Shown one piece after another: positions 6,900 through 13,588 of a DNA stretch of 15,506 bases; positions within the stretch are counted from its first letter, which is position 1; each line of letters opens with the position of its first letter. The notes under the pieces were generated by a model. The model was given only the letters and a program-made list of their open reading frames with translations, was not told the DNA's origin and searched no databases. The stretch comes from CALMEC01 sp964434425 (GTDB lineage Bacteria; Actinomycetota; Thermoleophilia; Miltoncostaeales; Miltoncostaeaceae). The stretch is taken from NCBI GenBank assembly GCA_964434425.1, contig CAYSVH010000025.1:1-15506 (forward strand). Reading direction: 5' to 3'. A program made the position numbers and the translations under genes.

Positions 6900-7833
6900 T
6901 CATACGTCCAGCACGTGATCCAGGGCACGCGCCACGGCGGGACGCAGGGTGGCGACGTGCGCGACCACGGCCGAGAGGGCGATGGCCGGCTCGCGCAGCG
7001 GGCGGGCCACCAGGGACGGCAGCACGGCGGCGCGTGACCACGCGTGGGCGATGATCGAGACGCCCTGCTGTGCCTCCAATGCCGCGGCCAGCGCGCCGGG
7101 CGCGACATCCACCTCGATGAACGTCGGCGTGAAGCCGAGCCGCTGGCAGGCCAGGGTGAGCGTGTCGACGAGACCCGGGTGGCCGTCGGACTCCCAGGTG
7201 AGGATGGAATGGTCGCGCAGTTGCGTCAGTGTGACATGATCGTCGGCGGCCAGGGGATGGTCGCGGTGCACGAGGACGTCGGGGGTGTCCATGAAGAGCG
7301 GGCGGGCGATCACCCCGTCCCCGTAGACCGGTGCGTAGATGACGGCGGCATCCACCATCCCGTCGCGCAGCCGGGCCACCGCCTCGGCCCCGAGCATCGG
7401 GTAGATGTCGATCTGCCAGCCGGGCAGTGCACCGCGCAGGCCGTCGATCAGCGCTTTGATCGGTGGGTGGCGCTGCATCTGGATGCGGGGTACGGCCAGG
7501 CACACCGTGCGGTCCTCGCTGGCGACGCGGATGGCGCGCACGGCGCGGTCCACGGACCGGAGGGCGGGGGCGACGGTGTTGACGAGTTCCGCGCCGGCGG
7601 GTGTCAGCTGCACGGGGCGCACGCTGCGATCGACGAGCGTCACACCCAGATCGGACTCGAGGCGCGCGATCTGCTGACTGAGGCTCGGCTGGGGCCGCGA
7701 ACGTCATCGTTGTCATCGGCGCCGGCGCGCCCTAGGACGTCCTCACGGTGATGCCCAGGCGAGTGGCCGCGCGCCCGAAGTGGCGCTCTTCCCCGAGGGC
7801 GACGAGCATCTGGAGGCGGGTCAGCTCGGACAC
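6900..7833 (-). pseudogene. LysR-type transcriptional regulator, broken by a 55-bp insertion in the HTH
   Basis: From GTG 7833 the minus strand encodes 29 residues of a normal LysR N terminus (ELTRLQMLVALGEERHFGRAATRLGIT). It then runs through four foreign codons to TAG (7735-7733). The LysR frame resumes at 7691 with QPSLSQQIARLESDLGVTLVDRS and continues to TGA 6902-6900, covering the remaining linker and the full effector-binding domain. The extra DNA, 7692-7746, is 55 bp (3n+1) and carries stops. Without it the gene would encode 292 aa, a typical LysR length, with LGIT-QPSLSQQI joined exactly as in the family. The insertion separates the two halves of the DNA-binding motif, so no functional repressor or activator is expected. 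The C-terminal part could still be made from GTG 7643. A sequencing or assembly artefact is possible but would have to be a 55-base one. Confidence 0.85.
7692..7746. other. 55-bp insertion inside the LysR gene
   Basis: The stretch between the Thr codon of LGIT (7747-7749) and the Gln codon of QPSL (7689-7691). It contains the palindromes AGGACGTCCT, CCTAGG and GGCGCGCC and a short direct repeat (GTCATCGTTGTCATCG on the plus strand). There is no obvious target-site duplication and no terminal inverted repeats, so it is not a recognisable transposon footprint. Read on the plus strand, 7700-7732 spells NVIVVIGAGAP, which resembles a Rossmann-fold start and could be filler copied from another gene, or chance. 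Confidence 0.6.
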
Positions 7834-7862
7834 GATGCGGCCGGATCGGCAGGCGGATGCAT

Positions 7863-7879
7863 GATAGGTACAGCCTATC
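7863..7879. promoter_or_regulatory. LysR-type operator between the regulator and the dehydrogenase
   Basis: GATAGG-TACAG-CCTATC is a perfect 6-bp dyad with a 5-bp centre, and fits the T-N11-A rule for LysR regulators (ATAG-N7-CTAT). A further half-site, GCCTATTGG, lies at 7894-7902. It sits 29 bp from the LysR start and 85 bp from the dehydrogenase start in the shared divergent region, as expected for the recognition site of this regulator. Confidence 0.6.
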
Positions 7880-7964
7880 GAATGGGCGGCGTTGCCTATT
7901 GGACGCGAGCGGCGGGCGGGCGCATGATCCACGCAACTTTCCCCGTCCCCACCGGAGGCCATCG

Positions 7965-8828
7965 ATGTCTGACAGTCCGTTCGATCTCACCGGCAAGACC
8001 GCCGTCGTCACCGGCGCGTCCGCCGGTCTCGGCATCCAGTTCGCCGAGGCACTTGCGCGTGCCGGCGCCAACGTCGTCCTCGCCGCTCGTCGGACCGAGC
8101 CCATGGAGGAGACCGCCAAACGGATCCGTGCGGCGGGTGGCAACGCCCTCGTGCATCAGACCGACGTCACCGACGAGGCCGCCGTCAACGGCCTTGTCGA
8201 GGCGACCGTCGCGGAGTTCGGCGGCCTGGACATCATGGTGGCCAACGCGGGCGCCATCCCGGAGGGCATCGCCATGCCCGAGAAGATGCCGGCCGACCTC
8301 TTCCGCCAGTCCATCGACATCAACCTGACCGGCACATACATCACCGCCGCGGCGGCCGCCCGTCAGATGCTCAGCACCGGCAGCGGATCCATCATCCTGA
8401 TCTCGTCGGTCGCCGGTATGTCCGGTCACCACAACATCCCGATCGCCTACGCCACCTCCAAGGCGGCCACCACGCACATGGCCAAGTACCTGGCCGTCGC
8501 ATGGGCGGACCGTGGCGTGCGCGTCAACGCCATCGGCCCGGGCTGGTTCCCCAGCGAGATGACCGACCAGGTGCTGGCCATCCCGCCGTTCCGTCAGCGC
8601 ATCGAGGACCAGACCCCGCTCGGACGCCTCGGCGATCCCAAGGAGCTTCTCGGCGCCCTGCTCCTGCTCGCCTCCGACGCCGGCAGCTACATCACGGGCC
8701 AGACCATCATGGTGGACGGCGGCATGTCGGCCTCCATCGGTGCCAGCCCCTACCCGGACGAGCTGCACGCGCTGAACGCGCAGATCATGCCCCACGGCCT
8801 CGGCGAGCGGATCCACCCCGCCGGCTGA
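7965..8828 (+). CDS. Short-chain dehydrogenase/reductase (classical SDR)
   Basis: 287 aa. ATG 7965 has GGAGG (7954-7958) 6 bases upstream. This is a cytoplasmic NAD(P)H-dependent oxidoreductase of the classical SDR family. The Rossmann motif TGASAGLG is at 16-23. Arg42-Arg43 at the end of the second strand favours NADP(H). Asp67, NAGA (94-97) and the catalytic tetrad Asn120, Ser148, Tyr162 and Lys166 (YATSK) are all present, followed by GPGWFPSEMT and the C-terminal VDGGMSAS. The C terminus extends about 30 residues beyond the usual VDGG end. The sequence is closest in style to gluconate 5-dehydrogenase or FabG-like reductases; the substrate is unknown. It is divergent from the broken LysR gene, its presumed former regulator, and is followed 18 bases later by a strong hairpin. 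Confidence 0.9.
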   Translation: MSDSPFDLTGKTAVVTGASAGLGIQFAEALARAGANVVLAARRTEPMEETAKRIRAAGGNALVHQTDVTDEAAVNGLVEATVAEFGGLDIMVANAGAIPEGIAMPEKMPADLFRQSIDINLTGTYITAAAAARQMLSTGSGSIILISSVAGMSGHHNIPIAYATSKAATTHMAKYLAVAWADRGVRVNAIGPGWFPSEMTDQVLAIPPFRQRIEDQTPLGRLGDPKELLGALLLLASDAGSYITGQTIMVDGGMSASIGASPYPDELHALNAQIMPHGLGERIHPAG

Positions 8829-8846
8829 ACGGAGCCCGCGTGCGCA

Positions 8847-8894
8847 CTCCCTCCCGGCCGCCGGCACTGAGTAACGCCGCGGCTCGGGAGGGAG
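8847..8894 (+). terminator. Hairpin terminator of the dehydrogenase gene
   Basis: CTCCCTCCCG (8847-8856) pairs perfectly with CGGGAGGGAG (8885-8894). Inside it, GCCGC (8857-8861) pairs with GCGGC (8879-8883) and GGC (8863-8865) with GCC (8876-8878), leaving a loop of about 10 bases. There is no T-tract, as is usual for actinobacterial hairpin terminators. It starts 18 bases after the stop codon. Confidence 0.6.
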
Positions 8895-8953
8895 AGTGGT
8901 GACCGGCTCCGAGACCCCCGCCTGACCACGCGGCGGCGGAGTGACGGAAAGGT

Positions 8954-8998
8954 GGTGGACGACGTCGGCGCATCAGGGCGCGTCGAACGTCGTCCACC
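8954..8998. terminator. Second hairpin, 12-bp perfect arms
   Basis: GGTGGACGACGT (8954-8965) and ACGTCGTCCACC (8987-8998) are perfectly complementary across a 21-base loop. There is no T-tract on either side. It may be a bidirectional terminator for the converging genes or a protein-binding dyad. Confidence 0.4.
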
Positions 8999-9401
8999 GG
9001 ATCCGGGGTGGTGAAGGAGACCGTCGTTCCCCCTTGGCGGAGCGCGCCGGATCTGGTTGGTGCGGTGGGTGTGTTTCCGCGGAGCAGTGGCCGTGGAGCG
9101 CACCCGCACCGCACCCGCGGGGATGACGTCGACGGTCCACGCCACTTTCGTGTGCGTGTGTCGATTCGGTGTCAGACGTGCCGATTCTCATTCGATATGT
9201 CACATCGGTGTGAAGTCCGGGCGGATTCGCCGAGGTGGTCCGCTACGGTCGGTGGCGATGGGTGCTGACGCACCCGACCATCACGGACTGAGGGGGTCTA
9301 TCGGTCGGACCGGTTCACGTAGTGAGCCCGTTGGCGGGCCTACCGTGATCCTTCCTCGCCGTCGTCGGCGCACCCGTGTGGCGCGTCGGTACTCGCTCGC
9401 A

Positions 9402-9800
9402 TCAGCCGATCGGGGCCAACCTGAACACGGGGTGATCCCGATCGTCGGGGAGTTCGTCGAAGAGTGACTTCACGGCTCGGCCGGCCTTCGCCCGGTAGGC
9501 GACGATGATGTCGTGGCGCCCGTCGATCGGCGCCTCGATGGCGGTGTAGCGGAGTTCCCTGCCGTATCGGCCGAGTTCGCATTCCGGGGTGGCGCGCAGG
9601 TTCTTCACCCAATCGGTCTCGCCGCGTGGGCACACCAGGTACCGGACGCCGTCGATGTCGATCGGGATCACGGGGATGGACTGCGGAGTGCGGGAGCGCC
9701 GCTTGGTGACGGTCAGGCGTTCGGATCCACCGATCCCGAGGCGCATCGCGATGGGATTCATGAACCGGCGGACGACCAGGGGAGGACGGAGATACGGCAC
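9402..9800 (-). CDS. Deazaflavin (F420)-dependent nitroreductase/quinone-reductase family protein
   Basis: 132 aa from GTG 9800. The protein matches the Ddn-like split-barrel family (F420H2_quin_red): RRFMNPIAMRLGIGG, a strand with ERLTVTKRRSRTPQSIPVIPIDIDGVRYLVCPRGETDWVKNLRATPECEL (the conserved 'G...W..NL.A.P' pattern), then YTAIEAPIDGRHDIIVAYRAKAGRAVKSLFDELPDDRDHPVFRL. Members bind F420 or related flavins and reduce quinones or nitro compounds, or have unknown roles. The start is uncertain: neither GTG 9800 nor the internal ATG 9761 has a Shine-Dalgarno sequence. GTG keeps the conserved LRPPLVVRRFMNP segment. It is divergent from the arsR-like gene, 228 bp away. A TAGGAT box lies upstream at 9841-9846. 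Confidence 0.8.
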   Translation of the reverse strand: MPYLRPPLVVRRFMNPIAMRLGIGGSERLTVTKRRSRTPQSIPVIPIDIDGVRYLVCPRGETDWVKNLRATPECELGRYGRELRYTAIEAPIDGRHDIIVAYRAKAGRAVKSLFDELPDDRDHPVFRLAPIG

Positions 9801-9840
9801 GTCGGGTTCAGCGCTCCGGGTCGTGGGCCATCGTCCCGTG

Positions 9841-9846
9841 ATCCTA
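9841..9846 (-). promoter_or_regulatory. Possible -10 box of the deazaflavin-type reductase gene
   Basis: The minus strand reads TAGGAT, 9 bases before an ATG (9831-9829) that opens a 7-codon mini-ORF (MAHDPER, TGA). That ORF ends 7 bases before GTG 9800. Transcription from here would give a leader of about 30-35 bases. No clear -35 box. Confidence 0.35.
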
Positions 9847-9992
9847 TGGGAGGCCCGCGATACCCGGTCGGCGTGACGGCAGGGGCCCCCATGGTCTGAT
9901 GGCATTCGCCGGCGCGGGCGCGCTGGCACGGGCGTGCGCCGGAAGTGGAGCATCCGATGGTGCGGGCGCGTACGGGTCGGGCGCCACCGGAC

Positions 9993-10021
9993 TTGACCGG
10001 ACCGTGAGCGTGGCCTACAGT
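9993..10021 (+). promoter_or_regulatory. Promoter of the arsR-like gene (leaderless)
   Basis: TTGACC (9993-9998), exactly 17 bases, TACAGT (10016-10021), 7 bases, then ATG 10029. This is the best sigma-70-type promoter in the window; transcription should start at or within a base or two of the start codon. Confidence 0.72.
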
Positions 10022-10022
10022 A

Positions 10023-10034
10023 AGGCAAATGCCT
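10023..10034. promoter_or_regulatory. Candidate ArsR operator overlapping the start codon
   Basis: AGGCA-AA-TGCCT is a perfect 5-bp inverted repeat that covers the expected transcription start and the ATG of the arsR-like gene. Its position, touching the -10 box, fits autorepression by the encoded winged-helix protein. Confidence 0.5.
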
Positions 10035-10394
10035 AACTATTCTCCATCGCGTGGGGGTCTCGTCGAGGTCTTCAAGGCACTCGGCGACGGCACCCGCCTC
10101 GCGGTGGTGGAGCGACTCAGCATCGGACCGGCCTCCGCCGGCGAGCTGGCCACGCCGTTCGAGATGGCACTGCCCTCGTTCATGCAGCACCTCGGTGTGC
10201 TGGAACGAGCGGGAATCGTCAGCTCGCACAAGAGCGGACGCACCCGCGTCTACCAGCTGACCCTCGACGGGCTGGCAGCGGCGTCGGCGTGGCTCGCGGA
10301 GTTCCGCAGCCACTGGGAGCGGCGGCTCGACCGGCTGGAGGAGGTCCTCCGGGCATCAGAGAATCCACGTCCCACAGGAGACGACAATGGCTGA
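10029..10394 (+). CDS. ArsR/SmtB-family winged-helix transcriptional repressor
   Basis: 121 aa; leaderless start at ATG 10029. The fold is clear: LVEVFKALGDGTRLAVVERLSIGPASAGELATPFEMALPSFMQHLGVLERAGIVSSHKSGRTRVYQLT, that is the helix-turn-helix (about 38-62) followed by the beta wing. The protein has no cysteine and no metal-binding ELxC(V/x)C motif, so it is not a metal sensor of the classical alpha-3 type. It resembles the ArsR proteins paired with AHSA1/SRPBCC genes, whose ligand is unknown or thiol-independent. It overlaps the next gene by 8 bases (ATG 10387 inside; TGA 10392-10394). The promoter palindrome at 10023-10034 suggests autoregulation of both genes. Confidence 0.92.
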   Translation: MPNYSPSRGGLVEVFKALGDGTRLAVVERLSIGPASAGELATPFEMALPSFMQHLGVLERAGIVSSHKSGRTRVYQLTLDGLAAASAWLAEFRSHWERRLDRLEEVLRASENPRPTGDDNG

Positions 10395-10878
10395 CTACAC
10401 GCCGGACCCCGACCTCGATCTGGTGCTGGAGCGCACCGTGCCCGTATCTCCCGAGAAGGTGTGGGCCGCGTGGACCGAGCCCGACCTGATCCTCCAGTGG
10501 TTCACCCCGGCGCCGTGGAAGACCGTCGACGTCGAGATCGACGTCCGGCGCGGCGGGCGTTTCCGCGTGACGATGGAGTCGCCGGAGGGGGAGAGGTTCC
10601 CCAACAACAGCGGCTGCTTCCTCGAGGTGGAGCCGAACCGCCTGCTCGTGTGGACGAGCGTGATGAGCGACGACTACCGGCCGGCCGCGCCCGAGAACGG
10701 GGCGGAGGATCTGCCGTTCAGCGCGCGGGTGGAACTGTCTCCCGATGGCGACGGCGGCACCCGCTACCGGGCGATCGCAATGCACGCCGACGAGGCGGGG
10801 CGGACACGCCACCAGGAGATGGGCTTCTCCGAGGGGTGGGGCGCGGCGCTCGACCAGCTCGTCGCGCTGATGGGCTGA
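10387..10878 (+). CDS. AHSA1-like SRPBCC domain protein
   Basis: 163 aa. ATG 10387 has AGGAG (10376-10380) 6 bases upstream, inside the end of the arsR-like gene. It is a START-like helix-grip fold protein of the AHSA1 (Activator of Hsp90 ATPase homologue) family: LERTVPVSPEKVWAAWTEPDLILQWFTPAPWKT, then the beta sheet with GGRFRVTMESPEGE, GCFLEVEPNRLLVWTSV and ARVELSPDGDGGTRYRAIAMHAD, and a C-terminal helix EGWGAALDQLVALM. Such proteins have a hydrophobic cavity; the ligand here is unknown, and no Hsp90 role is implied. The overlapping gene pair with an ArsR regulator is widespread in bacteria. Confidence 0.92.
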   Translation: MADYTPDPDLDLVLERTVPVSPEKVWAAWTEPDLILQWFTPAPWKTVDVEIDVRRGGRFRVTMESPEGERFPNNSGCFLEVEPNRLLVWTSVMSDDYRPAAPENGAEDLPFSARVELSPDGDGGTRYRAIAMHADEAGRTRHQEMGFSEGWGAALDQLVALMG

Positions 10879-10938
10879 CGCCTCGCACAAGGGTCTGTCC
10901 ACCGCCACGGCGGGGCATGGCGGCGCACTCGGCGGTGT

Positions 10939-10964
10939 CGACGGGGTGTTCGGGAATCCCGTCG
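10939..10964 (+). terminator. Possible terminator of the arsR-AHSA1 operon
   Basis: CGACGGG (10939-10945) pairs with CCCGTCG (10958-10964) across a 12-base loop, 60 bases after the AHSA1 stop. No T-tract. Confidence 0.45.
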
Positions 10965-11017
10965 TCTCGGGCGCTCGCCGGAGATGGGGCGACTTCGACG
11001 CTGCGGAGGTTGCGAGC

Positions 11018-11050
11018 GTGCAAGTCAATCGACTGACACCAAGCTTGTAG
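11018..11050 (+). repeat. 33-bp inverted-arm element, diverged copy 1
   Basis: It matches the 15277 copy at 30 of 33 positions. The left arm GTGCAAG is intact and the right arm reads CTTGTAG instead of CTTGCAC. The core has TCAATC for TTAATC. Plus orientation, upstream of the reductase operon. Confidence 0.85.
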
Positions 11051-11121
11051 CGGAACGGAGTCCGAGCAAACCCCTTAATTTGCAGGATCTTTTCAAGCTG
11101 GGTTTCCGGCGCCAAGGGCGA

Positions 11122-11151
11122 CGCGTGGGATGCGACGGCGTATCCCACGCG
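11122..11151. promoter_or_regulatory. Strong 30-base hairpin in the reductase leader region
   Basis: CGCGTGGGAT (11122-11131) pairs with ATCCCACGCG (11142-11151). Pairing continues inward (GCG with CGT, including one G-U) to an ACGG tetraloop, giving 13 pairs. No T-tract follows. It may be a terminator of readthrough, an attenuator, or part of a small RNA. Confidence 0.55.
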
Positions 11152-11255
11152 CCGGCTCCGCTCATGGCTGGTACCGCCCTTGAGGCACGCACACCTGGTC
11201 CTCGGCGCCCGGCTCGGTGGGGCGTCGCTCGTCCGCCGGAGATTTCTCCGAACGC

Positions 11256-11288
11256 AATACCACTAATTCAATATGGATTCGTGGTATT
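11256..11288. promoter_or_regulatory. Operator-like dyad upstream of the reductase gene
   Basis: AATACCAC (11256-11263) and GTGGTATT (11281-11288) are perfectly complementary across 17 bases in an AT-rich patch, 42 bases before the start codon. The position suits a regulator-binding site overlapping the promoter; a leader hairpin is the alternative. I could not assign it to a known regulator. Confidence 0.5.
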
Positions 11289-11329
11289 TTGGTCGCCGTC
11301 ATGGATTCACCACCCCCGGGAGCCACCGT

Positions 11330-13588
11330 TTGAGCGCGCAGGACTGGAAGACTCGCCTCCTCGACGAGATGCCGACCGACCTCGCCAACGAGGTCGATCT
11401 CTTCGAGGCGCAGATCGAGCTTCGCAAGCAGGGCAAGATCGATGAACGCGTCTTCGCGGAGACGCGTCTTCGCCGTGGGGCCTACGGCCAGCGCTACGAC
11501 AACGGCCACCGCCACGACGGCGAGACCAACCGGGCCATCGAGTACCCGACCGACCTCACCAAGGGGCCGGACACGCAGTGGGACGCCCCCGGCATGCTCC
11601 GCATCAAGATCCCGTTCGGAGGGGTCACGCCCCACCAGCTCGAGGTCATGGCGGACCTCGCGGAGGAGTACAGCGACGAGATCCTGCACGTCACCACGCG
11701 CCAGGACATCCAGCTGCACTTCATCCACATCGAGGACACGCCCACCATCATGCGGCGCCTCGCCGCGGTCAACATCACCACCCGCGAGGCCTGCGGCAAC
11801 AGCGTCCGCAACGTCACCGCCTGCCACCTGGCCGGCGTCTGCCGCACCGAGACGTTCGACGTCACCCCGTACGCCGACGCCCTCATGCGCTTCCTGCTCG
11901 GCCACCCCGACACCGGCGACTTCGGCCGCAAGTTCAAGCCCGCCTTCTCCGGCTGCGCCGGCGAGGCGTGCGGCCTGGTGCGCATGCACGACTTCGGCGC
12001 CATCGCCAAGGTGAAGGACGGCAAGCGCGGATTCGAGATCTTCGTCGGCGGCGGCCTCGGCACGAGCCCCTACCAGGCGCACGTCCTCATGGACTTCTGC
12101 CCGGAGGAGGAACTCCTTCCGATCGTCCAGTCCGTGGCGCGCGTCTTCGGCCGCCTGGGCGAGAAGGCCAACCGCAACCGTGCCCGCATCAAGTTCCTCA
12201 TCGCCAAGCTCGGCATCGACGAGTTCAAGCGACTGGTGTTCGAGGAGCGGGAGATCCTCCCGCACGACGACCGGTGGACGGCGTACCTCGACCGCATCGA
12301 CGACTTCACCGAGACGGAGCCGGAGATCACGGACGTCCCGACGGTCGACGCGCCGCTCGAGGGCTTTGACGACTTCTCCCGGTCCAACGTCATCACGCAG
12401 CGCCAGGACGGCTACCGCGTCATCGAGATCGCCCTCCCGCTCGGTGACATGACCTCATGGCAGGCCCGTCAGCTGGCGGACGTCTGCCGTACGTTCGTCG
12501 GCGACTCCATGCGCTTCACCGTCGAGCAGAACGTCGTGCTGCGCTGGGTCCGCGAGGAGGACGTCGCCGCGGTGCACGCCGCCCTCGACACCATCGGCCT
12601 CTCGGCCCCCGGCGCCGGAACCATCCTCGACGTCGCCTCGTGCCCCGGCACCGACACCTGCAAGCTGGGCATCTCGTCCTCGCGCGGTCTCGCCGCCGAG
12701 CTTCGCGAGCGCCTCGCTGCCACCGCCTACGAGCTGGACGAGGCGGTCCGCGGCCTTCGCATCAAGGTCAGCGGCTGCTTCAACTCCTGCGGTCAGCACC
12801 ACGTCGCGGACATCGGCTTCTTCGGCAACAGCCGCAAGGTGAACGGACACGCCGTGCCGCACTTCCAGGTGGTGCTCGGCGGCAAGTGGACCGACAACGC
12901 GGGCGCCTACGGCCTCGCCATCGGATCCGTCCCGTCCCGCCGCGTGCCGGACGTCGTCGACCGCATCACCAAGAGCTACGTCACCGACCGTGAGGACGGA
13001 GAGAGCTTCCAGGACTTCTGCGCGCGCATCGGCAAGAAACCGCTCGCCGAGATGCTCATCGCGGAGTTCAAGACGGTGCCGGCCTACGAGGAGGACCGCA
13101 GCTTCTACTCCGACTGGGGTGACCCGCGCGAGTTCTCCATGGGTGACTACGGGGTCGGCGAGTGCGCCGGCGAGGTCATCTCGCGCACCGACATGGACCT
13201 GTCGGCGGCCGAGTCCACCGTGTTCGACGCCACCGTGGCGCTCGAGGACGGGGACCTGGTCCGCGCGGACGAGCGCGCCTACGTGGGCATGCTGACCGCT
13301 GCGCGCGGCATCACCGCCCTCGAGGTGCCGAACCCGCCGCCGGCCGACGCCGAGATGGTCGATGTCTTCAAGGTACGGTTCATCGACACCGAGCTCTTCT
13401 TCGACCGGTTCATGGGCGGCAAGTTCGCCCGGCCGTTCTTCGAGCGTCACGAGAACGGACCGGTCTCCGAACCGCAGCAGGTCCGCGAACTCGTGGAGGA
13501 CGCGCAGCTCTTCATCGACGCCGCCCACCAGTGCCAGATCCGAATCGCCGACCAACGGCGCGCCGCCCAGGTGGAGGTCACCGCATGA
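11330..13588 (+). CDS. Siroheme-[4Fe-4S] sulfite/nitrite reductase with C-terminal extra domain
   Basis: 752 aa from TTG 11330, chosen because GGGAG (11318-11322) lies 7 bases upstream; ATG 11273 is in frame but lies inside the operator-like dyad and has no ribosome site. The enzyme performs a six-electron reduction, sulfite to sulfide or nitrite to ammonia. It has the family's duplicated layout: ferredoxin-like half-domains at about 84-150 and 355-420, and siroheme/Fe-S domains at about 155-310 and 430-570. The cluster ligands are Cys438 and Cys444 (CPGTDTC), Cys483 and Cys487 (GCFNSCGQ). Beyond residue 600 is an extension absent from the ~555-aa mycobacterial SirA: GVGECAGE (608-615), then helices including RPFFERH (701-707). 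It resembles the HEPN-type tail annotated on some reductases of other phyla. The substrate cannot be decided, since no other sulfur or nitrate gene is present. Codon use is strongly biased, suggesting high expression. Confidence 0.9.
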   Translation: MSAQDWKTRLLDEMPTDLANEVDLFEAQIELRKQGKIDERVFAETRLRRGAYGQRYDNGHRHDGETNRAIEYPTDLTKGPDTQWDAPGMLRIKIPFGGVTPHQLEVMADLAEEYSDEILHVTTRQDIQLHFIHIEDTPTIMRRLAAVNITTREACGNSVRNVTACHLAGVCRTETFDVTPYADALMRFLLGHPDTGDFGRKFKPAFSGCAGEACGLVRMHDFGAIAKVKDGKRGFEIFVGGGLGTSPYQAHVLMDFCPEEELLPIVQSVARVFGRLGEKANRNRARIKFLIAKLGIDEFKRLVFEEREILPHDDRWTAYLDRIDDFTETEPEITDVPTVDAPLEGFDDFSRSNVITQRQDGYRVIEIALPLGDMTSWQARQLADVCRTFVGDSMRFTVEQNVVLRWVREEDVAAVHAALDTIGLSAPGAGTILDVASCPGTDTCKLGISSSRGLAAELRERLAATAYELDEAVRGLRIKVSGCFNSCGQHHVADIGFFGNSRKVNGHAVPHFQVVLGGKWTDNAGAYGLAIGSVPSRRVPDVVDRITKSYVTDREDGESFQDFCARIGKKPLAEMLIAEFKTVPAYEEDRSFYSDWGDPREFSMGDYGVGECAGEVISRTDMDLSAAESTVFDATVALEDGDLVRADERAYVGMLTAARGITALEVPNPPPADAEMVDVFKVRFIDTELFFDRFMGGKFARPFFERHENGPVSEPQQVRELVEDAQLFIDAAHQCQIRIADQRRAAQVEVTA

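Larger units (their letters stand above)
8829..9401. other. 573-bp gene-free stretch with two hairpins
   Basis: It lies between the convergent ends of the dehydrogenase and deazaflavin-type reductase genes. Open frames here lack ribosome sites and protein-like composition. It holds hairpins at 8847-8894 and 8954-8998, a small GGGTGC-TGAC-GCACCC hairpin (9260-9275), and an imperfect 15-bp palindrome at 9193-9207. Otherwise nothing is recognised; the length is unusual for convergent genes. Confidence 0.5.
10879..11329. other. Structured intergenic region upstream of the sulfite/nitrite reductase
   Basis: 451 bp with no credible gene. In order it contains a hairpin that may end the AHSA1 transcript (10939-10964), a diverged copy of the 33-bp element (11018-11050), an AT-richer segment with AAACCC (11068-11073)/GGGTTT (11100-11105), a strong hairpin (11122-11151), an operator-like dyad (11256-11288), and the ribosome-binding site GGGAG (11318-11322). 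Confidence 0.6.

Noticed and set aside
9169..9182. Possible extra copy of the 33-bp element (TTCGGTGTCAGACG)
   Set aside because: Only 11 of 14 bases match part of the core and neither arm is present; probably chance.
9057..9467. 136-codon plus-strand frame across the gap and the end of the deazaflavin-type reductase gene
   Set aside because: Arg-rich low-complexity translation, no ribosome site, and it overlaps a recognisable gene on the other strand.
9801..10313. Upstream extension of the deazaflavin-type reductase frame to 10313
   Set aside because: The extension runs antisense through the arsR-like gene and its promoter and is unlike the family.
11040..11260. SAM or other sulfur riboswitch before the reductase
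   Set aside because: The hairpins present do not form any riboswitch layout I can recognise; no conserved core was found.
11273..11329. ATG 11273 as start of the reductase
   Set aside because: It lies inside the AATACCAC/GTGGTATT dyad, has no ribosome site and would add non-family residues. TTG 11330 has GGGAG 7 bases upstream.
11162..12265. Long minus-strand open frames opposite the reductase (also 12455-13555) and opposite pyrE
   Set aside because: They are mirror frames produced by strong GC codon bias; their translations have no recognisable family features.
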